A program made the position numbers and the translations under genes. This document shows positions 25,301 to 33,360 of a stretch of DNA of 64,000 nt, piece by piece. Position 1 is the first letter of the stretch, and each line of letters starts with the position of its first letter. The stretch is taken from NCBI RefSeq assembly GCF_000328625.1, contig NC_019978.1, positions 1,054,001 through 1,118,000 on the forward strand, given 5' to 3'. The notes under the pieces are model-generated. The model saw only the letters and a list, made by a program, of their open reading frames with translations, was not told the DNA's origin and made no database searches. This DNA is from Halobacteroides halobius DSM 5150 (GTDB taxonomy: Bacteria; Bacillota; Halanaerobiia; Halobacteroidales; Halobacteroidaceae).

Positions 25301-25414
25301 GATTATAAGACAGGAAGTACACAAGAGCAAGAGCAATTAGATAACTATGCAGCTATAGTTGAGTCTAAGTTGACTGCTGATTATGAAGTTAGTGCTGAGT
25401 TTTTAGAAGTATAG
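22331..25414 (+). CDS. AddA-like UvrD/RecB helicase-nuclease
   Basis: 1027 residues from a GTG inside the stop of the preceding gene (GTGA overlap). SF1A motifs: Walker A ASAGTGKT (residues 7-14), VVMTFTRKATAEIRERI, LLIDEFQDTSILQWRIL (about 365-381), GDEKQSIYGWRGG (about 394-406), TSYRSHKEI, MTIHKAKGLSFETEF, VYVALTRPVRNLF. A C-terminal RecB-type nuclease domain has YRIDRLLVD and MIVDYKTGS (about 973-995). It is shorter than typical AddA (about 1200). With the AddB-like partner it should unwind and degrade duplex DNA ends. The location in a defence island suggests an accessory rather than housekeeping copy (inference). Confidence 0.85.
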   Translation: MINILKASAGTGKTYRLSLEYVAALLNGEDFEEIVVMTFTRKATAEIRERIFEHLADILDQGSASQVFQNLQEVYDSIELDLNQLETVYRKMLHNKDEIKIYTIDSFINSIFKQAIAPYLDIYSYQIVDGEQNKEVIERVFKGLLDNPSDFRLMEQFLLDNVERDIDNYLTLIQRLLKNRWKLLLLEEEERSQRKIGNLVAEFESAVDTLKAIAVEKGNDFSEKYFKKDFRQYLDQEGLTSKKDYIIKNYKQFFKDKFWNGNKTRGKKVASLRQDLEVRYDNFRQQLANYFYNQELIPYERELFKLSQRVFKIYDRVKFKEKLFTHADISNYTYQYLYSEELNLLEGESVSDYFFELLGSEVNNLLIDEFQDTSILQWRILQPLVAECENVIAVGDEKQSIYGWRGGEKELFANLEEILNGDSESLQTSYRSHKEIIDFVNRFFEGIYGNWDYQGVNHLSNKDGGYVEVLYGNQEAKINTDTKAFSKLSEEEQEQLHQLNQTITADLKAEIAETIKENFNNYNELGILARSNNELAEIADQLDKEGIPYILESKDSLIEHQAVKPLYFLLTYLTYNDYLALIKFLRSELVGVNNGLLKYLLQNKSKVIEYLAGRDVELRDTVLTEVLATIRDLKELDFNSLTNYLVEDLGLLQLYQDNASALKNIYYFFAELKKFESLAKFMAYIEENKDSTELKQVGVQNANAVQLMTIHKAKGLSFETEFFYWNPKSYSSRGDNLKIYLDFDEQFEQVEDYLLTNSRYSHLFEYLDLDFQEQEEEKAFVEEINNVYVALTRPVRNLFLYIKAPCRYQRTWATKEWQGKDYEIYEDAILRGTGQELLKDLAQKKTFGELIVNDQGQDQRHIELPNLQEYFQVEEVKELDNSQDLQLNIDKEVKRIKGLAVHYYLEYIKYATVEEREYAQSMVLAKYGNILGPERIKEVITRVERLISSHQDYFSQRWDVYTEYQLMAGDESYRIDRLLVDQQKQEVMIVDYKTGSTQEQEQLDNYAAIVESKLTADYEVSAEFLEV

Positions 25415-25545
25415 GTGAAGATTAAAGTTAATCTATTTTATAGTTAGGGCATTGTTATTCTTTTAGCAGGTAATTAAATACAAGTCTAGAAAGGATAAGA
25501 TAGGATTAATAAAATTGGATTGTATAAATAGGGAGTTGATTTATA

Positions 25546-26046
25546 GTGGGTACAATGACAGCACAAATTTTAGTAGGTAGAGCTCATCCAAATCATGGTG
25601 GGATTAATCCGAGCCATTATCTATTTTTATCAGAGGCTTTGACCTTAGTTCCTCAAAATATCTTTCCTGAGGAAGTAGAAGATCAGAGAAGGATAACTTG
25701 GATTCCTACTAGGGAAAATATATTAGAGGATGCTTTATTAATGATTGGCCTTTATGTCTTAGAAGATGAAAGATTACTTGAACTGGCTCATGAGTATTTT
25801 ACTGACTTTTCAGCTGATAGGATAGAATTACATAATGATATTGATGAAGATAAGCTTGAAGAATTATATCAGGAGTGTCGTAAGTTAGATTATCAATACA
25901 AAATTGTAATTAATGACTTTGATGATGGTAGATTACATCATAAAGTATTAGAAGAGTATTCAATGGATGTTAATCTCTGTACTCCAGATTATAAGCGTTG
26001 GTATTCTAGGTGGCAAGATGAGGTTAGAACTGAAGGAACTTTGTAA
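25546..26046 (+). CDS. Uncharacterised 166-residue protein
   Basis: Starts at GTG 25546, with AGGGAG 10 nt upstream; ATG 25555 would be too far from the SD. The sequence begins MGTMTAQILVGRAHPNHGGI, then NPSHYLFLSEALTLVPQNIF and WIPTRENILEDALLMIGLYV, and is acidic towards the C-terminus. There is no membrane segment and no known catalytic motif that I can identify. It sits 131 bp after the AddAB-like pair and about 180 bp before the dynamin-like operon, probably as its own unit. Confidence 0.55.
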   Translation: MGTMTAQILVGRAHPNHGGINPSHYLFLSEALTLVPQNIFPEEVEDQRRITWIPTRENILEDALLMIGLYVLEDERLLELAHEYFTDFSADRIELHNDIDEDKLEELYQECRKLDYQYKIVINDFDDGRLHHKVLEEYSMDVNLCTPDYKRWYSRWQDEVRTEGTL

Positions 26047-26226
26047 TAGAATCCTTACAAGATTAGAGGTGAAAAATATATTGATTAAAAGAGTCCAATT
26101 CTTTTAAGGATTGGTCTATATTTATGTTAACTTGAAATATTTTAAAATTTAGAAAGGTAATATTATATAATATATATAAATATAGTAAATAGAATAATTA
26201 TATGATAGAGAATGGGAGGTAAAGGA

Positions 26227-28794
26227 ATGAACAAACAGAAATGGGAAGAAGAAAAGAAAAAATATATTTCTATACTAGAGAATAGTAATGAAGTTATAGA
26301 ATATGTATTAAAAATAAGTAATAAAGAAGCAATTATTAATCAAGAAACTTTAGATGAAATAAGAGGGTATTATGAAAAAAATAAATTTTATTTAGAGAAA
26401 TTAGAGAAAGATATATTTGAATTGGCAATTGTAGGGCTTGAAAAAGCAGGAAAAAGTACTTTTTCTAATGCGTTGATATCCAATGATGTATTACCATCTA
26501 AATCTACTAGATGTACTTTTACTTCTACTCAATTAGAGTATGGTGATGATGAAGCAATAGTTGAATTTTATGATAGAGAAGAATTTAATCAGCTTTTTAG
26601 AGAAATGTTACATAATATTAAGTATGAAAATGCTGATCAGATTAATTTTGATACTTTAGAATTAAAAGAAGTAGAATTATATTTTGATAACTTACGTGAA
26701 ACAGATCCAAATCTATATAAAGCTGTTGCAAGTAAAACTGAAGAGGATATTAAAGAAATTATTAAAGGTAAAGATCAAATAGCAAGATATTTAGATAAGA
26801 GACCACGTACTTTTAAAAATAAAGAGCTTAATTCAGAAGAATTAAGAGGTTTTATAACTGATAAGACAAAGTCCCGAGCTGTAAAGAAAGTAAAAATAAA
26901 ATCTTCTAAATTAAATAGTATGAAGAATATAATTATTTATGATGTTCCGGGATTTGATTCACCTACTCAAGTACATGAAGAACAGACATTAGAAAAATTA
27001 AAAAATGCTGACGGGATTATTTTAATTACAGATGTTGGTGGTACTCCTAATTTAAGGGGAACTCAACTTAACTTATTAAATAGAGAAAGTGATTACGATG
27101 GAATTAAATTAAATGAGAAGTTATTTATATTCGGAAATAAGATAGATAACGTTAATGATGAAAAGGAAGCAAAAGAGAACATAGCAGCTTTAAGGTCTGA
27201 TGCAGTTGATAAACATAAAATATTAAAAGAAGATAGATTCTTTGTTGGATCTGCTTATGCTTATTTAGAAAAACAAGGTATTTTATCTTCAATTGGCGCT
27301 GAAAAAGATTTAGTAAGATTAGGTTTAAGTGATAATATAGAAAAATTAAAAGAATCATTAGAAGATTATTATCGAACAGAGAGATTCGAAATCTTAAAGA
27401 AGAGAGTTAATAGAAATATAGAAGAGATTAAACAGATTTTTAATATAGTAATAAAAAATAATAAGAAAAACTTTGATATTGAAAATATAAATTATTTAAA
27501 TCGAAAATTATTATTAAATTTTATAACAGAGTCTGAGAAAAAGATTAAAGATTTATTGTCTGATTTAAGAGATAGATTAAGATCAGATATTTTAAGTGAA
27601 AGATATTTTTCTGAAAAATTACAAGATTTGATTGATAAATCTTTTGTCCAGATAACTGAGGATCAAATAGAAGAAGTTAGAAAAAAGGAAAGTGATACTT
27701 CAACGGAAGAATTTCCTGCGACTGCTGTAAATTCTTCAGTTAGAAAAGAATTATATAAAGATTTTATGGAGAAATTTACTACAATAATAGTAGATTTAGC
27801 AGATGAAAAAGCTGAAGAAATTAATGATGAAATTGTAGAGTTATTTATGCAGGATATTTTTGATATGTCTCAGGAACATATATATTATGAAGAAGTTAAA
27901 GAAGAAGTAGAAAATTTGATTCAAAAATTAACCTTTGATGTTTCTTATGATAAAAGAAGTTTTATTCAATTAATAGAGAGATTCTCTGGAGATTTATTTG
28001 ATATTTTAATTAAATATCCCTTTGGTACAGTAGATAGGTTTAATAAATTTAAAGAGGCTAAAGAAGACTTTTATAGTTTAGCTATGTATCATAGCGATAA
28101 AAATTCAAATAAGCCTTATTATATGCAACCATTAGTTAATACTATATTAGCTCATAAAAAGTCTGGTACTACTTTAAATAAAATAGAAAAGAGATTATTT
28201 GATGCGTTGGATCAAGTTTCTGCAACTTCTGGATTGTTTTCAGATAAAACAGATGAACGATTTATAAATAATGTAGCTAATGAATTAGAAGATGCAGGAA
28301 TGGATTTAGATATTATTCTGAAAGATATAAGAGAAGATTTAGATGAAATTAACCAGGATGAATTTTCTGATCATAGGAAAGAAATAGCTAAAACTATTAT
28401 AAAAAGAAAGTTAAATAACTATTTAAATGAAGAAAACTTTATTAGTGAAGGTACTTATTTAAAAGAGATAACTAAACAATTAACTCCTGCTCAGACTAAG
28501 GATGAAGTTTTACAAGAAATTAATACAGATATAAGTCATCTAAAAGAATTGCTAAAAGAAGCAGTTATTAATGCTATTTCTTTAGAAAAGCCTTTTGTTT
28601 CTACAGTTACTAAAAAGATATATAGGTTAATAGATAAAAGTGATGGAGAAGAATTTAGTGATTTTTATTCTAAATATACTAATAAAATTCTATATGATGA
28701 GTTTTCTGAGAATGAAAGAAAAGAAGCTATTTATAAAAATAGGAAGAAAATAATTAAAAAAATAAAAGAGGCTACTAGAAAACTGGAGGTATAG
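26227..28794 (+). CDS. Bacterial dynamin-like GTPase, first of a pair
   Basis: 855 residues from ATG 26227 (GGGAGG 7 nt upstream). GTPase motifs: G1 GLEKAGKST (about 70-78) followed by ALISNDVLPSKSTRCTFT with the G2 threonines; G3 DVPGFD (about 239-244); G4 NKID (about 304-307). After about residue 380 it is a long helical, charged region, as in dynamin stalks. There is no clear transmembrane segment; a paddle region cannot be recognised by eye. It is followed after 3 bp by a second dynamin-like gene. Paired bacterial dynamins (for example LeoA/LeoBC-type or DynAB) remodel membranes, and some act in phage defence. Confidence 0.8.
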   Translation: MNKQKWEEEKKKYISILENSNEVIEYVLKISNKEAIINQETLDEIRGYYEKNKFYLEKLEKDIFELAIVGLEKAGKSTFSNALISNDVLPSKSTRCTFTSTQLEYGDDEAIVEFYDREEFNQLFREMLHNIKYENADQINFDTLELKEVELYFDNLRETDPNLYKAVASKTEEDIKEIIKGKDQIARYLDKRPRTFKNKELNSEELRGFITDKTKSRAVKKVKIKSSKLNSMKNIIIYDVPGFDSPTQVHEEQTLEKLKNADGIILITDVGGTPNLRGTQLNLLNRESDYDGIKLNEKLFIFGNKIDNVNDEKEAKENIAALRSDAVDKHKILKEDRFFVGSAYAYLEKQGILSSIGAEKDLVRLGLSDNIEKLKESLEDYYRTERFEILKKRVNRNIEEIKQIFNIVIKNNKKNFDIENINYLNRKLLLNFITESEKKIKDLLSDLRDRLRSDILSERYFSEKLQDLIDKSFVQITEDQIEEVRKKESDTSTEEFPATAVNSSVRKELYKDFMEKFTTIIVDLADEKAEEINDEIVELFMQDIFDMSQEHIYYEEVKEEVENLIQKLTFDVSYDKRSFIQLIERFSGDLFDILIKYPFGTVDRFNKFKEAKEDFYSLAMYHSDKNSNKPYYMQPLVNTILAHKKSGTTLNKIEKRLFDALDQVSATSGLFSDKTDERFINNVANELEDAGMDLDIILKDIREDLDEINQDEFSDHRKEIAKTIIKRKLNNYLNEENFISEGTYLKEITKQLTPAQTKDEVLQEINTDISHLKELLKEAVINAISLEKPFVSTVTKKIYRLIDKSDGEEFSDFYSKYTNKILYDEFSENERKEAIYKNRKKIIKKIKEATRKLEV

Positions 28795-28797
28795 GAA

Positions 28798-31323
28798 ATG
28801 AAGGTAGAAAGAATAAAAGGAAAAGAATATATTGAAGATTCTTCTATTATAAAGGATACTCTAGATAAGAAACGCAGGAGTAAAGAAGAGTATGTATTTA
28901 TCTTACAAGATGATATGCCAATCTTTGAATTTATAGAACAACTAGATCTTTCTGGATACTATATGTATATTCTAAAAGTTGCTAAAGAAATTGAATTTGA
29001 TTTTAAGGTTTCATTGAAGACAGATGAAGAGCAAGTATTAAAAGAAGATGTTGAGACATTAAGTGAAGTTATAGAAGAGGTAGATGAAGATAATTTGGAG
29101 CAGTATAAGTTAGTTTTATATACTGAAGATAAAGATGTAGTTAGTGATGTTATTCAGCAGTTAATTTACTTAGACTGTGATATTGATGTTTTATTAAAGG
29201 AAGAGGAAAGAGAAAGAAAACTGATTGAATATTTTAAAAGAGAATTTAACGAACTAGAGAAGGCTGTTAAGAACTCTAGATCTGAAATTGAAGAAATAGA
29301 AGTTGAAAGTATAGAACAAGAAAAAGAAAATATTATTAATATCTTAGCAAGTATTGAAACAAATCTAGATGAAGTGGTAAATAGAGATCTACGTATATCT
29401 GTAATGGCAACTAAAAAAGCTGGTAAAAGTATGGTTGTTAATTCATTTTTAGGAGAGGAATATGCTCCAACTAGTTTGGAATTACCTACTCCTAATACAT
29501 GTATTTATAAGCAAGGGAAAGAAAATGAAATTACTTTAAGGTATAATGAAAAGGAAAAAAAGTTTAATACTCCTAAAAAGATAAAAAAGTTTATTCATAA
29601 GAAGTTTAAGGAAGCACAGAATGATCAAGAAAATGGATATGCTTTAGATGATATGGAAATTGAATATGAGAATAAAGATAAAGAGAATGTTTTTTCTAAT
29701 TATACTATTATTGATACTCCTGGCCCAGATTTAGCAGGAACAGAACATAAAGATATTGCGTATAAATGGATTAAAAATTCTGATGTAGTATTATTTGTTG
29801 TAGATTATACTAAACATTTAACAGATAATGAAGAAGAATTCTTAAAGGACATTAAAAAAACCTTTGAAAGATATGATAAGTTCCATTCAATGATAATTGT
29901 AGTTAATAAGTTAGATCAAATGTATACTAGTGAAGAAAGCAAATCAGCTATTAGATTTTTAGATTATTTAAGGTCTAGATTGAAGGATTTAGGATATGAA
30001 GGGATAAGAATTTTAGGCACATCAGCATTACAGTATTTTTATGCATTGAAAGCTCCTCAACTTAAGGGGTGTGAGGGATTAGATACTGATGATAATAGGG
30101 AATTAATGGATAATTTAGATATGGCAATAGCTGATTATATTGGTCAAAAAGAAATGACATTGTTAGATTTTATAGAGGGACAACTTAGAAAACTGAAAAG
30201 ATTTCATGGTATTAGAGATGCTACATTAGAAACATTAAAAAAAGAGAGTGGAATGATTAGGTTAAAAGAGTTTACTAACTATATTGCAACAGAAAAAGCT
30301 AATACCGAGTCATATAAGGCTTTAATGCGTAAAATAGATGAAAAATTTTCTGAATTAAAGAATAAATTATTAATCTCTCAATTACAGAAATTAGAAGATA
30401 AGAAAGAAGAATTAGAAGAGAAGATAGATAAATTAATTGAATTTTTTGAGGATAGAAAAAAAGCTATTCAAGAAAAAGTTAGTTTTCAGGAAATTAAGTC
30501 TGAAATTGAAGGTGATATAGAACGAACTAAAAATTTCGTTGCTGAAGAATTAAAGGATGGAGTAGAATTTATAGTTGAAGAAGAAATCAAGAAGATAAAA
30601 AAAGAAAACTCAGATAAGTTGCAACAAAGGAAGAAAGGTTATAATAAAGCAGATATTATTCCTTTTGATATGAAGATTATAGAGAATAGATTCAATAATG
30701 TTTTAGGTGAATTTGAAAAAGATTTAAATAGTGAATTAGATAAAAAAGAGAAAGAACTACAAGAAATCGATATTGAAATACAGAATAAAATAAAAGAATT
30801 TAATCAAGAATTGAAGAAAGAATATAATTTAGAAGAATTTGATATAGTTTTACCAAAGCTAGATGCTTCTTTTTCACGTCCAGATGTATTTCAAGATAAA
30901 ATACCTTTTGACTCAAATAAATTAAATCAGAATTTAAGAGAAGCTATAGAAAAGAAAGATGGTTTCTTTGAATTTATAAAGAGAATCTTTAGAGGTGAAA
31001 AATGGGAAGTAAACCAAGATAAATTACGAGATAAAAAGAATGAGTTACTAGGTTACTATGGAGGAAAAGCAGATGCATATACGGAAGAAAAAACTGCTAA
31101 ATTAAAAAATAACGTAACTATATCTTTAGAGAATTTAAAAGAAGATTTAAATAAACAGACCAATGAAATAGTAGAAGAGTATAAGCAGATATTTGAAAAT
31201 ATAAAACATGATTTAAGGTTATCAAAAAAAGAGATAGATGAAAAAGTTGAATTTTTACAAGAAGTTGAAGAGAAAATAAGTGAATTTGAAATATTATGGA
31301 ATGATATTCGAATTCAAAAATAA
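28798..31323 (+). CDS. Bacterial dynamin-like GTPase, second of a pair
   Basis: 841 residues, ATG with GGAGG upstream, 3 bp after the first dynamin gene. The N-terminal about 180 residues are an acidic extension without GTPase motifs. The GTPase domain then has G1 ATKKAGKSM (about 204-212), G2-like LPTPNTCIYKQG, G3 DTPGPD (about 306-311) and G4 NKLD (about 369-372). Long coiled-coil segments follow (for example KLEDKKEELEEKIDKLIEFF). The two proteins are only distantly alike, so they likely form a hetero-oligomer. Two small genes follow in the same transcript. Confidence 0.8.
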   Translation: MKVERIKGKEYIEDSSIIKDTLDKKRRSKEEYVFILQDDMPIFEFIEQLDLSGYYMYILKVAKEIEFDFKVSLKTDEEQVLKEDVETLSEVIEEVDEDNLEQYKLVLYTEDKDVVSDVIQQLIYLDCDIDVLLKEEERERKLIEYFKREFNELEKAVKNSRSEIEEIEVESIEQEKENIINILASIETNLDEVVNRDLRISVMATKKAGKSMVVNSFLGEEYAPTSLELPTPNTCIYKQGKENEITLRYNEKEKKFNTPKKIKKFIHKKFKEAQNDQENGYALDDMEIEYENKDKENVFSNYTIIDTPGPDLAGTEHKDIAYKWIKNSDVVLFVVDYTKHLTDNEEEFLKDIKKTFERYDKFHSMIIVVNKLDQMYTSEESKSAIRFLDYLRSRLKDLGYEGIRILGTSALQYFYALKAPQLKGCEGLDTDDNRELMDNLDMAIADYIGQKEMTLLDFIEGQLRKLKRFHGIRDATLETLKKESGMIRLKEFTNYIATEKANTESYKALMRKIDEKFSELKNKLLISQLQKLEDKKEELEEKIDKLIEFFEDRKKAIQEKVSFQEIKSEIEGDIERTKNFVAEELKDGVEFIVEEEIKKIKKENSDKLQQRKKGYNKADIIPFDMKIIENRFNNVLGEFEKDLNSELDKKEKELQEIDIEIQNKIKEFNQELKKEYNLEEFDIVLPKLDASFSRPDVFQDKIPFDSNKLNQNLREAIEKKDGFFEFIKRIFRGEKWEVNQDKLRDKKNELLGYYGGKADAYTEEKTAKLKNNVTISLENLKEDLNKQTNEIVEEYKQIFENIKHDLRLSKKEIDEKVEFLQEVEEKISEFEILWNDIRIQK

Positions 31324-31360
31324 GTTAGTATAGGGAGGGATAAAAATCATATTTTATCAT

Positions 31361-31648
31361 ATGGAATTAAGACGTGCTATAAAATTGTGTAAAGAAGATT
31401 TAAAAGGTTTATTGAACCAACTTGATTTATTAAATGAGAAACTAGATCTTAAGGATGATGATTATTTAGAAGAGTTATCTGTAAAAATAGAAAAAAAAGT
31501 GAAGGAACGTTTAGGTAATGAGAATATCATTATGGCATTACATAATATCTTAGGAGATATTAGAGAAAATAGAAGTTTTACATTAGGTGAAGCAATAGAT
31601 GAAATTGTGGAGAATAAAGAGGAAATACTAAGAAAAGCAGAAGATTAA
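31361..31648 (+). CDS. Small helical protein of the dynamin operon
   Basis: 95 residues from ATG 31361. The best SD-like run (AGGGAGGG, 31332-31339) is about 21 nt upstream, so a rarer start closer to it is possible. The sequence is highly charged and mostly helical (LNQLDLLNEKLDLKDDDYLE; KKVKERLGNENIIMALHNIL; EAIDEIVENKEEILRKAED). No known domain. Gaps of 37 and 22 bp tie it to the second dynamin and to the next gene; it is probably an accessory or adaptor subunit. Confidence 0.6.
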   Translation: MELRRAIKLCKEDLKGLLNQLDLLNEKLDLKDDDYLEELSVKIEKKVKERLGNENIIMALHNILGDIRENRSFTLGEAIDEIVENKEEILRKAED

Positions 31649-31670
31649 TATTAGGAGTGGGTAAATAATA

Positions 31671-31886
31671 ATGATTAATAGAGAAGTTTTATTATTAGTT
31701 TTTTTGTTGGGAATAGGAGGAGTTGCATTATATGTCTTTTTGGGAAAGAATAGAAAAGTTGAAAAAAAGGCTAATAGGGGGATCCATTCAGGAGGAACAG
31801 CAAAAAAAAATTATTCTAAAAAAGAATTAAAAGATATAATTGAAATTTTAGAACAGGTTAAAAAGATTAAAGATAAAATAAAGTAA
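31671..31886 (+). CDS. Small single-pass membrane protein of the dynamin operon
   Basis: 71 residues. Residues 4-24 (REVLLLVFLLGIGGVALYVFL) form one membrane helix, followed by a basic, then helical cytoplasmic tail (KKELKDIIEILEQVKKIKDKI). AGGAG is upstream. As the last gene of the dynamin operon it could anchor the GTPases to the membrane; this is inference. A terminator follows. Confidence 0.6.
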   Translation: MINREVLLLVFLLGIGGVALYVFLGKNRKVEKKANRGIHSGGTAKKNYSKKELKDIIEILEQVKKIKDKIK

Positions 31887-31903
31887 TAGTATTTTCTAAT
31901 CTG

Positions 31904-31934
31904 AGGCCAATTTTTAAAGAGTTGGCCTTTTTTT
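31904..31934 (+). terminator. Intrinsic terminator of the dynamin operon
   Basis: AGGCCAA and TTGGCCT around an 11-nt loop, followed by seven T residues. Confidence 0.8.
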
Positions 31935-32142
31935 AATGCTTATGTATTAGCTTAAAAAAGAAGAAAGTATATTAAATTCATCTTATAATATCAGTTGAAT
32001 AATGATAGTTTTTAATTATATTAGGTAGGGAAATTCTTATTTGTATTGAAGTATGAATAGTAGTGTTAGTCTTTAAATAAAATCTTAATTTCGGTTATAA
32101 TAATAGATGTAGTAATATTAAGTTACAAGGAAGTGATAGTGT

Positions 32143-32745
32143 ATGAAGAAATATAGCACTAGAATTAAATCTACGGATTTTATGTATATAGAGTTCAAAA
32201 AGGTTGCTAGACTTAAGTTAGAAAATCCAAATTTAACTTCTAAAGAAATAAAGACTAGAGCAGTAGAAGATAATATATTTCAAGTTGATACCGTAAATAG
32301 AAGAAAGACTATTGCTAAAGCTATGATTAGAAGACTTAAAGTAGTAGATGAATATTTGCTTGAGCAATTAGCAAATGGAGTTCTTGATACCAGTAAGCAG
32401 ATAACATTATATACCATTTTAAAAAATGACCGATTATTTTTTGAATTTATGAGAGAGGTATATAGAGAAAAGTATTTAATTAAAGATCCATATCTAACTG
32501 ATAAAGACTTTAATATCTTCTTTCATAAAAAAAGTGAACAAAGTGAAAAAGTAGCTGGGTGGAAAGATTATACATATTATAAATTAAAGCAGACAATTGT
32601 TAGAATTTTATTTGAAGCTGGATTTATTAATCATCAGGATGAACGAAGAATAGTTAAGCCAATTATGAACCAAGAACTGATTGAACATTTAAATGAATTA
32701 GGAGATCAAGAATATGCAAAAGTAATGTTAGCTAAAATCAGATAA
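32143..32745 (+). CDS. brxA: BREX protein BrxA (DUF1819)
   Basis: 200 residues, the normal BrxA size. BrxA is a small helical, DNA-binding protein of BREX type 1, a phage-defence system that marks self DNA and blocks phage replication. Here it starts MKKYSTRIKSTDFMYIEFKK, has NRRKTIAKAMIRRLKVVDEY and ends with YYKLKQTIVRILFEAGFINH, as in the family. ATG with AAGGAAGTG upstream; TATAAT at 32096-32101 suggests a promoter. It is the first gene of a five-gene run with gaps of 14-25 bp. Confidence 0.85.
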   Translation: MKKYSTRIKSTDFMYIEFKKVARLKLENPNLTSKEIKTRAVEDNIFQVDTVNRRKTIAKAMIRRLKVVDEYLLEQLANGVLDTSKQITLYTILKNDRLFFEFMREVYREKYLIKDPYLTDKDFNIFFHKKSEQSEKVAGWKDYTYYKLKQTIVRILFEAGFINHQDERRIVKPIMNQELIEHLNELGDQEYAKVMLAKIR

Positions 32746-32759
32746 CAAGGAGGGGTTGA

Positions 32760-33341
32760 ATGTCTCGGATTCATGATCGTTTAGATGAGATATTGCCACG
32801 GATTCAGGAAGAAAGTTTTATGGAGGGAAAGGGATTAGGTAATGAAGTAGGATATTATGTATTTGACTATGAACCAGAAGATGAATTATTAGTTAGGGAT
32901 CATGTACAATTTGTTAAAGAGAAAATGAATAATAAAGAAATATATCCTGATATTATAGAATTTAATCTGTATCATGTAATGTTAGATATATTAGAAGATA
33001 AAGGTTATTTAAGAAAAATAATGAAGATGGAAGAGAGTAGGGGAACTGATAAAGCTCTAAATGGACTTAAATCTAGTTTGCGATTAACCAGTAGTGGTAG
33101 TAATTCTTTGGTGAAATATATTACGGATAAGGTTTCTGATGATCAAATTGTATTTATAACTGGTGTTGGCCAAGCTTGGCCCGTAATTAGATCACATACT
33201 GTACTCAATAATTTACACCAAGTCTTAGATAGTGTGCCAGTAGTTATGTTCTTTCCTGGTGAGTATAGTGGTTCTGAATTAATTTTATTTGGAAAGATTA
33301 AAGATGATAATTACTATCGTGCTTTTAGATTGGTTGAGTAG
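32760..33341 (+). CDS. brxB: BREX protein BrxB (DUF1788)
   Basis: 193 residues, typical BrxB length. Features: GNEVGYYVFDYEPEDELLVR near residue 30, VEFNLYHVMLDIL-type segment (here IEFNLYHVMLDILEDKGYL), and VFITGVGQAWPVIRSHTVLN followed by PVVMFFPGEYSG...ELILFG. This last block is the characteristic DUF1788 end. BrxB is an essential BREX component of unclear mechanism. Strong AAGGAGGGG SD; 14 bp after brxA. Confidence 0.9.
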   Translation: MSRIHDRLDEILPRIQEESFMEGKGLGNEVGYYVFDYEPEDELLVRDHVQFVKEKMNNKEIYPDIIEFNLYHVMLDILEDKGYLRKIMKMEESRGTDKALNGLKSSLRLTSSGSNSLVKYITDKVSDDQIVFITGVGQAWPVIRSHTVLNNLHQVLDSVPVVMFFPGEYSGSELILFGKIKDDNYYRAFRLVE

Positions 33342-33360
33342 AAGATAGAGGAGGGATTAG

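Noticed and set aside
26060-26130. Weak hairpin after the 25546 gene as a terminator
   Set aside because: Only about five good pairs (CCAAT/ATTGG) and no real T-run.
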